DNA of 29,402 nucleotides from GCA-003244245 sp035463315 (GTDB taxonomy: Bacteria; Actinomycetota; Actinomycetes; Mycobacteriales; Pseudonocardiaceae): assembly GCA_035463315.1 (NCBI GenBank), contig DATHTJ010000320.1, forward strand, positions 1 to 29,402, read 5' to 3'. A program made the position numbers and the translations under genes. The notes beneath the pieces are model-generated. The model searched no databases. It worked only from the letters and a program-made list of their open reading frames with translations, and had not been told where the DNA came from. Shown here one piece after another: positions 9,316 to 16,101 of the stretch (the first letter of the stretch is position 1; every line of letters begins with the position of its first letter).

Positions 9316-11124
9316 CTAGTCCAGGGTGAGGGTGGCTATCGGGCTGGGTCCGGCAGACAGCGGGATCTGGTAGCGCCCCGCCAGGTAGGAGGCGATGTCG
9401 TGAAACAGTGGCGCGGCATTACCGACGGCCGGGTTGTCGAGGGTGATCCCGACGACGAAGCGCGGGGCGTCGGCGGGCAGGATCCCCGCGAAGTTGATCC
9501 AGTAGTTCGAGTTGCTGTAACAGCCGCAGGCGGGGTTGACCTGCTGCGCGGTACCGGTCTTGCCGGCAATCTGGTAGCCGGCCAGCGCAGCCTGCGGGCT
9601 GGTTCCCTGCTGCCCGGGCTCGTCCTGCACGACCGCGCGCAGCATGTCCCGCACGGTGCGCGCGGTCTCCGGGCTGACTACCCGCACGCCCTCAGGCCGT
9701 GGGGTCGCGGTACGGGTGCCATCCGGCGCGATCTCGGCGCTGATGATGCGCGGGGGGATGCGCAGGCCGTCATTGGCGATCGCCTGGTACATGCCGGCCA
9801 TCTGCAGCACGGTCATCGATAGCCCCTGGCCGATGGGCAAGTTGGCGAACGTGCTGCCCGACCACTGGTCACGGGCCGGCACCCGGCCAGCGCTTTCCCC
9901 GGGCAAACCAAGCTCGGTGCGCTGGCCCAGACCCATTCGCTGCAGCATGTCCACAAAGCGGTCCTCGCCGACCCGCCGCGCGGTGAGCAACGTGCCGACG
10001 TTGGACGAGCGGGCCAGCACCCCGGTGAACGTGAGGTTCAGGATGCCGTGTGACCACGCGTCGGAGACGGTCCGGTCGGCGACCCGGATATGGCCGGGAA
10101 CTCGCAGCGGGGTGTCCGGCCGCACGACGCCGCTCTCGATAGCCGCGGCGGCGGTGACCACCTTGTTCACCGAACCCGGTTCGAAGGGTGCCGACACCGC
10201 CGGATTGGCCAACAGCTCTGGAGTTGCCGACGCGAGGTTGTTCGGGTCGAAGGTGACGTCGTTGGCCATGGCGTAGACCTCGGCGGTGCGCGCGTCGAGC
10301 ACCACCGCGCTAGCGCCTTGGGCGCGGTATTTCCGCGCGAAATCGCCGAGCATCTGCTGAAGGGTGAACTGCAGGTCGGAATCCAGAGTGAGCTCCAGTC
10401 CCGAACCAGGTACCGGCGGCTGGACAGCGCGCTCGCTGCCCGGGATGATCGCGTCCGAGCCCTCCGCGGTGTCCACCACCCGGCGGCCGTCCCGGCCCGC
10501 CAGCAGGGTGTCGGCGTAGTTCTCCAGGCCGACCAGTCCCCGCACTTTGCGCTCGTCGGCACGCCAGTTCGCCACGCCCAGGACGTTGGCAGCGAGCTCA
10601 CCGCCGGGGTACTGCCGGATCTCCCGGTGCTCCGCGCTGATCTCCGGGAAGTCCTGCTGGATCGCCCTGGCCTGGGCGGGCTGCACTAACGGCGCCAGCA
10701 GCACCGTAGTGCGGTCGCTGCGCAGCTGGCGGAGAACCTCCTGCTCGGATACCAGCGGCCCGAGCACCTGGGCTACTCGGCGGGCCATCGCCTGCTTGTG
10801 CAGGTCCGGATCGGCTCGGACCGCGCGCTGCTCCGCAACGATCCGCTGAGGCTGGGCATAAAGGGCCTGGGCCTGCACGCTGAATGCCAGCGGCGTGCCG
10901 TTGCGGTCAGTGATCCGGCCGCGCTCGGCAGGCAGCGTCTGGACAGTGGTGCGCTGGTGAGCGGCTCGCGCCGAGAACTCCGCCGCCTGCAGTCCCTGCA
11001 CGTGGACCAGTTTGAGTCCAGCAGCCAGCAGCGCGAGGACGAGCGCCACCCGCCCCAGCACCAGCCGGTTGCGCAGCATGCCGGCCGAGGCGCCGAGTCC
11101 ACGGCGAGAACGAGATGCACCCAT
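9316..11124 (-). CDS. ftsI: Septal peptidoglycan transpeptidase FtsI (class B PBP)
   Basis: FtsI/PBP3 (PbpB in mycobacteria) cross-links septal peptidoglycan together with FtsW. The 602-residue protein has a short basic N terminus, one membrane anchor (about 22-42), a pedestal domain with ERGRITDRNGTPLA (67-80) and a transpeptidase domain. All three penicillin-binding motifs are present: SVNK with nucleophile Ser318, SSN at 373-375 and KTG at 522-524. No C-terminal PASTA domain is present. ATG at 11124 shares one base with the ftsL stop (TGATG). The gene sits between ftsL and murE as in other actinobacterial dcw clusters. Confidence 0.96.
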   Translation of the reverse strand: MGASRSRRGLGASAGMLRNRLVLGRVALVLALLAAGLKLVHVQGLQAAEFSARAAHQRTTVQTLPAERGRITDRNGTPLAFSVQAQALYAQPQRIVAEQRAVRADPDLHKQAMARRVAQVLGPLVSEQEVLRQLRSDRTTVLLAPLVQPAQARAIQQDFPEISAEHREIRQYPGGELAANVLGVANWRADERKVRGLVGLENYADTLLAGRDGRRVVDTAEGSDAIIPGSERAVQPPVPGSGLELTLDSDLQFTLQQMLGDFARKYRAQGASAVVLDARTAEVYAMANDVTFDPNNLASATPELLANPAVSAPFEPGSVNKVVTAAAAIESGVVRPDTPLRVPGHIRVADRTVSDAWSHGILNLTFTGVLARSSNVGTLLTARRVGEDRFVDMLQRMGLGQRTELGLPGESAGRVPARDQWSGSTFANLPIGQGLSMTVLQMAGMYQAIANDGLRIPPRIISAEIAPDGTRTATPRPEGVRVVSPETARTVRDMLRAVVQDEPGQQGTSPQAALAGYQIAGKTGTAQQVNPACGCYSNSNYWINFAGILPADAPRFVVGITLDNPAVGNAAPLFHDIASYLAGRYQIPLSAGPSPIATLTLD

Positions 11125-11666
11125 CAGGTGCCGCCGGCCGGGACAGGTTGGGCTGGTGCTGGTGGCTGGGCTGGTGCTGGTGGGGCAGGCGCGGCGACCC
11201 GCCGAGGCTGGCCGATCAGGACGACGGAGCCGTCCGGGCGGACGACCAGCTGGGCTGGATCCCCGGCCGGCACCATGCCGAGCGCGCGAGCCCGGCGAGC
11301 CAGCTCAGGTGCGGTCTCCAGATTAGCCACCTCGCGGCGCAGGTTCTCCGAACGCTCCGTGAGGTTCCTGGCTTGCTCCTGGGCGCTCTGCAGGTGGTAG
11401 GAGTCAGCGGCGGCCGCCGTGGACAACCACAGCGTGGCCACCAGCGCCACCGCCAGCAACGCCATGACCAGCAGCACGAAGGGCGCCCGGTGGGCAGCGT
11501 CCACGCTGTCTCGGGCACCGCGCGGTGTCCCCGTGTGCTGCGCGCGCCGCGCGTAAGCCCGCTGGACGGCTCGAGAGCGCACCCGCTCAGCTCCAGCGTC
11601 CCGGCGGCGGGTGGGTGCGGTGACCGTGGCGCGCGTCGGAGTCACGGTACGGGGGGGAGCCGTCAC
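11124..11666 (-). CDS. ftsL: FtsL-like septum-site membrane protein
   Basis: This 180-residue bitopic protein occupies the ftsL position between rsmH and ftsI. It has an arginine-rich cytoplasmic tail of about 60 residues, one membrane segment (APFVLLVMALLAVALVATLW, about 62-81), then a predicted coiled coil (LQSAQEQARNLTERSENLRR) followed by ELARRARALGMVPAGDP, the pattern of FtsL/DivIC proteins that bind FtsQ. The C terminus is a proline/alanine tail with a PAPAQP repeat (18-bp DNA period). Start GTG at 11666 overlaps the rsmH stop (GTGA). Sequence conservation in this family is low, so the name rests on topology and position. Confidence 0.85.
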   Translation of the reverse strand: MTAPPRTVTPTRATVTAPTRRRDAGAERVRSRAVQRAYARRAQHTGTPRGARDSVDAAHRAPFVLLVMALLAVALVATLWLSTAAAADSYHLQSAQEQARNLTERSENLRREVANLETAPELARRARALGMVPAGDPAQLVVRPDGSVVLIGQPRRVAAPAPPAPAQPPAPAQPVPAGGT

Positions 11667-12694
11667 GAGGTCGTCTCCGGGCAGTCAGATCCATGCTGGA
11701 AAGCCGGAGCAATGCGTTCAGCGGCCCGCAGCCGCACCGAGGCTGCCCGCGGGTTGGCCTCGGTCTCGGCCGGGCCGGCCTGCTCGGCGCCACGGGTCAA
11801 CGCACGCAGCTGGGGTCCGTGGCCAGGTAGCTCGACCGGCAGGCCGGGCGGGGTGCGCGAGGTAGTCAGCTGCGCCAGTGCCCGTTTGACGATGCGGTCC
11901 TCCAGCGAGTGATAGGACATCGCCACCAGCCGACCGCCGACCGCCAGCGCATCCAACGCGGCGGGGATCGCCGAGCGCAGCGCGGTGAGCTCGCCGTTGA
12001 CCTCGATGCGCAACGCCTGGAAGGTCCGCTTGGCGGGATGTCCGCCCTGCCTTCGCGCCGCAGCGGGCACGCTGCGGTAGACGACCTCCACCAGCCGGGC
12101 CGTGCTGTCGAAGGGCGCTCGCTCGCGCTCGGCCTCGATCGCAGCGGCGATCCGGCCCGCGAAGCGCTCCTCGCCATACTCCCGAAGCACCCTCGCCAGC
12201 TCGGCCTTCGAGTATCCGTTGAGCACATCGGCCGCGGTAGGCCCGGCACCGGGATCCATTCGCATGTCCAGCGCGGCGTCGCGGGAATAGGAGAAGCCGC
12301 GCTCGGCGGCGTCGATTTGCAGCGAGGACACCCCCAGGTCGAACAGCGCACCGTCCAGGCGCCGGATGCCGAGGCGCTCCAGCACGCCGGGCAGCTCGTC
12401 GTAGACCGCGTGCACCAGGTGAGTCCGCCCGGAGTATGCCTGCAGCCGCTCGCCGGCCAGAGCCAGCGCCTGCGGGTCGCGGTCCAGTCCAACCAGGGTG
12501 AGCGCGGGATGAGCGTCAAGCAGGGCGGCCGCGTGCCCGCCCAGCCCCAGCGTGGCGTCGACCAGCACTGCTGGCCGGTTCGCCAACGCGGGCCCGAGCA
12601 GTTCCAGGCACCGGCGCAGCAGGACGGGAGTGTGCTGGGGCGACCCGGCACGACCGGGAGGGTGATCGACCACCGCCAACCTCCCTCCACTCAC
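11663..12694 (-). CDS. rsmH: 16S rRNA (cytosine1402-N4)-methyltransferase RsmH
   Basis: RsmH (MraW) methylates N4 of C1402 in the ribosomal decoding centre using SAM. The 343-residue product has the family motifs HTPVLL, VDATLGLGGHAAALL, VGLDRDPQAL (SAM site), FDLGVSSLQID, ERGFSYSRDAALDMRMD and YHSLEDRIVKRAL. An ATG at 12700 is in frame, but AGGAGG abuts it with no spacer, while the same AGGAGG lies 6 nt before GTG at 12694, so I prefer the latter; a further GTG at 12673 also has a purine-rich site. It is separated from mraZ by an unusually long 247-nt gap and couples to ftsL by a GTGA overlap. Confidence 0.95.
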   Translation of the reverse strand: MSGGRLAVVDHPPGRAGSPQHTPVLLRRCLELLGPALANRPAVLVDATLGLGGHAAALLDAHPALTLVGLDRDPQALALAGERLQAYSGRTHLVHAVYDELPGVLERLGIRRLDGALFDLGVSSLQIDAAERGFSYSRDAALDMRMDPGAGPTAADVLNGYSKAELARVLREYGEERFAGRIAAAIEAERERAPFDSTARLVEVVYRSVPAAARRQGGHPAKRTFQALRIEVNGELTALRSAIPAALDALAVGGRLVAMSYHSLEDRIVKRALAQLTTSRTPPGLPVELPGHGPQLRALTRGAEQAGPAETEANPRAASVRLRAAERIAPAFQHGSDCPETTS

Positions 12695-12941
12695 ACCCAT
12701 CCTCCTTCAGCGAGGTGACCGAGATCACCGAGCCTGTGTCAACCCCTCCCCCGGTGCCGTCAGGTCTCCGCCCGGTACGAGGTCCTGGCGCCGGGGAAGG
12801 TGCGTCAGGGCCCTGCTGGTCCGCGTCGTTGCATCGGATTCGATGCAGACCCGGACGGAGGCCTCACTACACCGGGCTGAAGGTGCTGCCGCACTGGCAG
12901 ACCCGCCCGGCAAGAAATCCACCGGTAAGAAATCCACCCGG
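12695..12941 (-). other. Long mraZ-rsmH intergenic region
   Basis: This 247-nt stretch contains no convincing gene on either strand. It holds two copies of GGTGGATTTCTT in tandem directly after the mraZ stop, a perfect 7-bp inverted repeat (12830-12847) and, closer to rsmH, a TTGACA hexamer on the minus strand (12742 to 12737) with no good -10 at normal spacing. It may contain a second promoter or a processing/attenuation site for the rest of the dcw cluster. None of this is certain. Confidence 0.5.
12830..12847. repeat. Perfect inverted repeat in the mraZ-rsmH gap
   Basis: TGCATCG, a 4-nt loop GATT, then CGATGCA. The arms pair perfectly over 7 bp. There is no T-tract, so it is more likely a protein-binding site or RNA-processing hairpin than a classical terminator. 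Confidence 0.6.
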
Positions 12942-12942
12942 T
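12912..12942. repeat. 15-bp-period tandem repeat after mraZ
   Basis: AAGAAATCCACC occurs twice, offset by exactly 15 bp, in the 30 bases directly following the mraZ stop codon. The stretch is more A+T-rich than its surroundings. It is one of four arrays with the same period in this window (see findings). Confidence 0.85.
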
Positions 12943-13373
12943 CACATCACGCCGGGCAGCACCTCCTCCTGCGCCTGCGAGTAGGACTCCTCGTGCTCTT
13001 CCAGGTAGCGCTGCCAGGCCTCGGCATTCCAGATCTCCAGCCGGTTGATCGCCCCGATCACCGCACAGTCCTTGCTCAACCCGGCATAGCGCCGAAGCTC
13101 GGCCGCGATCGAGATGCGGCCCTGCCCGTCCGGGCGTTGCTCGTCGGTGCCGGCAAACAGGTAACGCTGGTAAGCCCGCACCGCCTCGTTGGTGAACGGC
13201 GCCTGTGCCACCTTGCGGGCCATCTCCTCGAACTCGGCGCGCGGGAAGACGTAGAGGCAGTGGTCCTGTCCCTTGGTGACCATCAACCCCCCTGCGAGCG
13301 CGTCGCGGAACTTCGCCGGCAACGTCAACCGGCCCTTGTCGTCGAGCCGGGGGGTGTGCGTGCCCAGGAACAC
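12942..13373 (-). CDS. mraZ: Transcriptional regulator / nucleoid protein MraZ
   Basis: MraZ is a DNA-binding protein with two AbrB-like (SpoVT) swapped-hairpin domains that represses its own dcw operon in bacteria where it has been studied. The product starts VFLGTHTPRLDDKGRLTLPA and contains the second-domain motif DGQGRISIAAELRRYAGL, matching the family. GTG at 13373 gives 143 residues, the usual size, with GGAGG 9 nt upstream. A longer in-frame start 45 nt upstream would add non-conserved residues. It heads the dcw cluster and is preceded by a strong promoter with a candidate MraZ-binding box. Confidence 0.96.
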   Translation of the reverse strand: MFLGTHTPRLDDKGRLTLPAKFRDALAGGLMVTKGQDHCLYVFPRAEFEEMARKVAQAPFTNEAVRAYQRYLFAGTDEQRPDGQGRISIAAELRRYAGLSKDCAVIGAINRLEIWNAEAWQRYLEEHEESYSQAQEEVLPGVM

Positions 13374-13410
13374 GGTCACCCACCTCCCCAGCAGCCCGGT
13401 GGACTGGCCA

Positions 13411-13430
13411 TGGAGCACCCCTGTGCTCCA
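13411..13430 (-). repeat. Hairpin at the predicted 5' end of the mraZ mRNA
   Basis: TGGAGCAC, a 4-nt loop, then GTGCTCCA: a perfect 8-bp stem. With the promoter placed at 13440-13467, transcription should begin near 13433, putting the stem at the extreme 5' end of the message. It could stabilise the transcript or act as an operator. The inverted repeat is certain; the role is inference. Confidence 0.7.
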
Positions 13431-13462
13431 CTGCCAACCACCCTACCCCACTTTCCGCCACT
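13428..13462 (-). promoter_or_regulatory. Candidate MraZ box (four GTGG repeats)
   Basis: On the minus strand the sequence reads AGTGG, AGTGG, GGTGG, AGTGG at intervals of exactly 10 bp (+ strand 13458-13462, 13448-13452, 13438-13442, 13428-13432). Characterised MraZ boxes are short G-rich direct repeats (TGGGN in E. coli) separated by 5 nt, giving the same 10-bp period. The array covers the spacer and -10 of the mraZ promoter, the right place for repression. That MraZ binds here is inference. Confidence 0.75.
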
Positions 13463-13467
13463 GTCAA
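13440..13467 (-). promoter_or_regulatory. mraZ/dcw promoter
   Basis: TTGACA (13467 to 13462) and TAGGGT (13445 to 13440) are separated by 16 nt, a good match to the housekeeping sigma factor consensus of actinobacteria. The predicted 5' untranslated region is about 60 nt. It is the only strong promoter I see for the whole left-hand cluster. Confidence 0.75.
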
Positions 13468-13627
13468 CGCGCGGACAGCGCGCTTTTCCCTTGCTGTGTG
13501 TGATCGAGGCAGTTCAGAGGTAGTGCCAGGCGGGTGGGGAAGGCCGCGCTCACCAGCTCCGTCGGCGGACCTCAAGCCCCCAGGCGAAACACCTACCGCC
13601 CCTTCAGACCGGTCGCCCGAGCCCATG

Positions 13628-13643
13628 CCCCCACCGGTGGGGG
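13628..13643. repeat. 16-bp perfect palindrome upstream of the MoxR gene
   Basis: CCCCCACCGGTGGGGG is a perfect palindrome 122 nt upstream of the MoxR GTG. It could be an operator for a dimeric regulator or a very stable G+C stem. Function unknown. Confidence 0.75.
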
Positions 13644-13658
13644 AAAGTGGTGCACGCC

Positions 13659-13684
13659 TCGCCGCATGAATGCTTGTCGCTGTC
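13659..13684. repeat. 26-bp direct repeat, copy 1 (MoxR operon upstream region)
   Basis: This copy differs at one base from 13702-13727, 43 bp away. It contains the near-palindromic core GCATGAATGC followed by TTGTCGCTGTC. The repeat lies in the untranslated region before the MoxR operon. Confidence 0.85.
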
Positions 13685-13701
13685 TCCCAGCGCAGGTGGG
13701 G

Positions 13702-13727
13702 TCGCCGCATGGATGCTTGTCGCTGTC
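13702..13727. repeat. 26-bp direct repeat, copy 2 (MoxR operon upstream region)
   Basis: The second copy has core GCATGGATGC followed by TTGTCGCTGTC and ends 37 nt before the MoxR GTG. A 43-bp offset is close to four helical turns, so proteins bound at both copies would lie on the same DNA face. Confidence 0.85.
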
Positions 13728-13764
13728 CGGGCAGTTAAAGTCGTGAAAACGGTCAGGAGGTCGC

Positions 13765-14823
13765 GTGAGCTCGCAGCCCACCGGGGTGCAGCCGCTGCAA
13801 CTGGCGGACGTGCGCGCTATCGCGCAGCGGATCGCGGGCAACGTCGAGCGGGTGCTGGTCGGCAAGCCCGACGCGGTCCGGACCGCGTTGATCACGCTGC
13901 TCGCCGAGGGTCACCTGCTGATCGAGGACGTGCCCGGAGTGGGCAAGACGTCGCTAGCCAAGGCGCTGGCCCGGTCCGTCGACTGCACCGTCAGCCGGAT
14001 CCAGTTCACCCCGGACCTGCTGCCCAGCGACATCACCGGCGTGTCCGTTTTCGATCGCAACACCGGGAACTTCGACTTCAGGCCAGGCCCGATCTTCGCC
14101 AACGTGGTGGTCGGTGACGAGATCAACCGGGCCTCCCCCAAGACCCAGTCGGCGCTGCTGGAGTGCATGGAGGAGCGCCAGGTCACCGTGGACGGGCGCA
14201 GCTACCCGCTGTCCGGCCCGTTCATGGTGATCGCGACCCAGAACCCGGTGGAGATGGAGGGCACCTACGCGTTGCCAGAAGCTCAGCGCGACCGGTTCAC
14301 CGCCTGCGTCTCGCTGGGCTACCCGGCTCCCGCCGCGGAACTCGCGATGGTGGACGAGCACGCGGCTGCCGACCCGTTGGCCACACTGCAACCGGTGTCC
14401 ACCGCGGCCGAGGTGCGATCTCTGTGCCAGGCGGTGCGCCTGATCCACGTGGCCGCCGATGTGCGCCGCTACGCCGTGGAAGTGGTTGGCGCCACCCGCC
14501 GGTTGCCCGAGCTTCGGCTGGGCGCCTCGCCACGTGCCACTCTGCAGCTGATCCGCACCAGCCGGGCAGCAGCCGCGCTGGCCGGACGGGACTTTGTGGT
14601 ACCCGACGACGTGCAGGTGGTCGCGCCGCAAGTGCTGTCTCACCGGCTGTTGCTCACCGCCGAGGCGCAGGCCCACCGGCTGTCACCAGAGGATCTAGTG
14701 CGGACTGTGCTGGCGCGAGTGCCGGTACCCCAGGCGCCGGCCGGGGCCGTACCTGTCAGCGTTGACGGCCGCGGCGACCGTAATGGCGCGATAATCTGGC
14801 ATCACCCACCCCAGGTGCCTTAG
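13765..14823 (+). CDS. MoxR-family AAA+ ATPase
   Basis: MoxR ATPases are chaperone-like AAA+ proteins usually encoded beside DUF58 and von Willebrand or transglutaminase proteins, and are implicated in assembling or activating envelope complexes. The 352-residue product has Walker A (DVPGVGKTSLAKAL, about 53-66), the MoxR signature FTPDLLPSDITG, Walker B (VVVGDEINRA), sensor 1 (ATQNPVEMEGTYALPEAQ) with the expected DRF, and a C-terminal lid domain (GASPRATLQLIR). The last 40 residues are variable. GTG at 13765 has AGGAGG 4 nt upstream. Its TAG stop is followed at once by the DUF58 start codon, so the two are co-translated. Confidence 0.93.
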   Translation: MSSQPTGVQPLQLADVRAIAQRIAGNVERVLVGKPDAVRTALITLLAEGHLLIEDVPGVGKTSLAKALARSVDCTVSRIQFTPDLLPSDITGVSVFDRNTGNFDFRPGPIFANVVVGDEINRASPKTQSALLECMEERQVTVDGRSYPLSGPFMVIATQNPVEMEGTYALPEAQRDRFTACVSLGYPAPAAELAMVDEHAAADPLATLQPVSTAAEVRSLCQAVRLIHVAADVRRYAVEVVGATRRLPELRLGASPRATLQLIRTSRAAAALAGRDFVVPDDVQVVAPQVLSHRLLLTAEAQAHRLSPEDLVRTVLARVPVPQAPAGAVPVSVDGRGDRNGAIIWHHPPQVP

Positions 14824-16101
14824 GTGCCCGGGCTGCGAGGCGGCCTGACCACCCGCGGCTGGTGCACGCTAGCCGCCGGTCTCGCTGCGGTGCTGGGTGC
14901 GGTGCTGCTCGACGAGCGTGACCTGCTGCGGGTTGCAGCGTTCACCGTGGTGCTTCCGCTGCTGGCCACCCTGGTCGTCAGGGGCACCCGGGTCAGGCTC
15001 CAGGCCACCAGAGAGCCTGGGCCCCCCCGGATCCCGGTCGGCAGCGATTGTCAGGTGCAGCTGGTGGTGCGCTCCACCGGGCGGTGCAGCGGCAAGCTGC
15101 TGCTCGAGGACAGGGTGCCCTCGGAATTGGGCACCTCGGAATCGGGCACCTCGGAATCGGGCACCTGTGCCCGATTCGCGGTAGCGAGCCTGCCGCGGGA
15201 CCGCGCGGTGCGGTTGAGCTACCCGCTACACCTGGTGGAACGCGGTGTGCATCATCTCGGTCCCCTGGTCGCGCGGATCACCGAGCCGTTCGGGATGGCG
15301 GAATACCGCTGCACGCTCGCCGGGCGCAACCGGCTGATCGTGACGCCGGTGGTGGCGCCGCTGACCGGGATGCCCGACGGGGGTGAGCGGGGTACCGGTG
15401 AGGGCGGCGCCGGGCCGGGCCAGGACGCCCTCGTGGTGCGCAGTTACCGCCAGGGCGACGACCTGCGCAAGGTGCACTGGCGCACGACGGCCCGGCGAGA
15501 CGAGTTGATGGTGCGAGTGCAGGAGTGGCCCTGGCGCGGCGGTATCACCGTGCTGCTGGACCACCGGGCAGCGGCACATCGCGGCAGTGGGCCCACCTCG
15601 AGCCTGGAGTACGCGGTGTCGCTGGCCGCCAGCGTGTATGTGCACCTGGCACGGCACCGTCAGCGGGTACGGCTGGTCACCGAGGACGGCGTGGTGCGGC
15701 CCGGCGGCACCGACGTCAGGGATCACACCATCGACACCGGGCTCGACGCGCTCGCCGCGCTGCGCCCGACCCACCAGCGCGACCTCGCCAGCGGCCCGGC
15801 ACTGACCGGGGGCCAGGAGGTGGTCGCGGTGCTCGGGGCGGTCGGGCCCACAGCCGTCGAACAGTTGCTGGCGTGCCGCCCGCGCGGGATGCGCAGCCAT
15901 GCCGTGCTGCTCGACGTCGCAGCCTGGGACACCGAGGGGGACGGCCCACCTGCCGCCGCCGCGCCCGATCCGGCACAGGCCGCCCGCCTGCTCGTCGCAG
16001 CAGGCTGGTCGGTCACGGTGGCCCGCCCGGAACAACCGCCGTCGTTGGTGTGGAATCGGTTGTGCATCAACTCTCGTCACCAGCGGGAGGTGCTGCGGTG
16101 A
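14824..16101 (+). CDS. DUF58 domain membrane protein
   Basis: This 425-residue protein has two N-terminal hydrophobic segments (WCTLAAGLAAVLGAVLL and an adjacent VAAFTVVLPLLATLVV) and the DUF58 core SYRQGDDLRKVHWRTTARRD (from about residue 207), the family hallmark. DUF58 proteins are partners of MoxR ATPases; their biochemical role is not settled. GTG at 14824 directly follows the MoxR stop, and the TGA stop overlaps the transglutaminase GTG. A variable loop near residues 100-115 reads GTSESGTSESGT, produced by a 15-bp tandem repeat in the DNA, and is absent from the core domain. Confidence 0.9.
   Translation: MPGLRGGLTTRGWCTLAAGLAAVLGAVLLDERDLLRVAAFTVVLPLLATLVVRGTRVRLQATREPGPPRIPVGSDCQVQLVVRSTGRCSGKLLLEDRVPSELGTSESGTSESGTCARFAVASLPRDRAVRLSYPLHLVERGVHHLGPLVARITEPFGMAEYRCTLAGRNRLIVTPVVAPLTGMPDGGERGTGEGGAGPGQDALVVRSYRQGDDLRKVHWRTTARRDELMVRVQEWPWRGGITVLLDHRAAAHRGSGPTSSLEYAVSLAASVYVHLARHRQRVRLVTEDGVVRPGGTDVRDHTIDTGLDALAALRPTHQRDLASGPALTGGQEVVAVLGAVGPTAVEQLLACRPRGMRSHAVLLDVAAWDTEGDGPPAAAAPDPAQAARLLVAAGWSVTVARPEQPPSLVWNRLCINSRHQREVLR
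15125..15177. repeat. 15-bp-period tandem array with an inverted last copy
   Basis: Three successive copies of CTCGGAAT(C/T)GGGCAC lie inside the DUF58 gene. The last is followed, after a 2-nt centre, by its own inverted copy, giving a perfect palindrome with 11-nt arms GAATCGGGCAC/GTGCCCGATTC at 15154-15177. The reading frame is kept because the unit is 15 bp. Confidence 0.9.

Noticed and set aside
11144..11191. 18-bp repeat near the ftsL 3' end
   Set aside because: It encodes a PAPAQP proline/alanine tail, ordinary low-complexity sequence in this position, and does not share the 15-bp period.
12715..13523. Plus-strand open frames across mraZ
   Set aside because: Antisense to mraZ, no ribosome site and no conserved motif.
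15525..16097. Long N-terminal extension of the transglutaminase
   Set aside because: It is the DUF58 gene in another frame; the GTGA overlap at 16098 defines the start.
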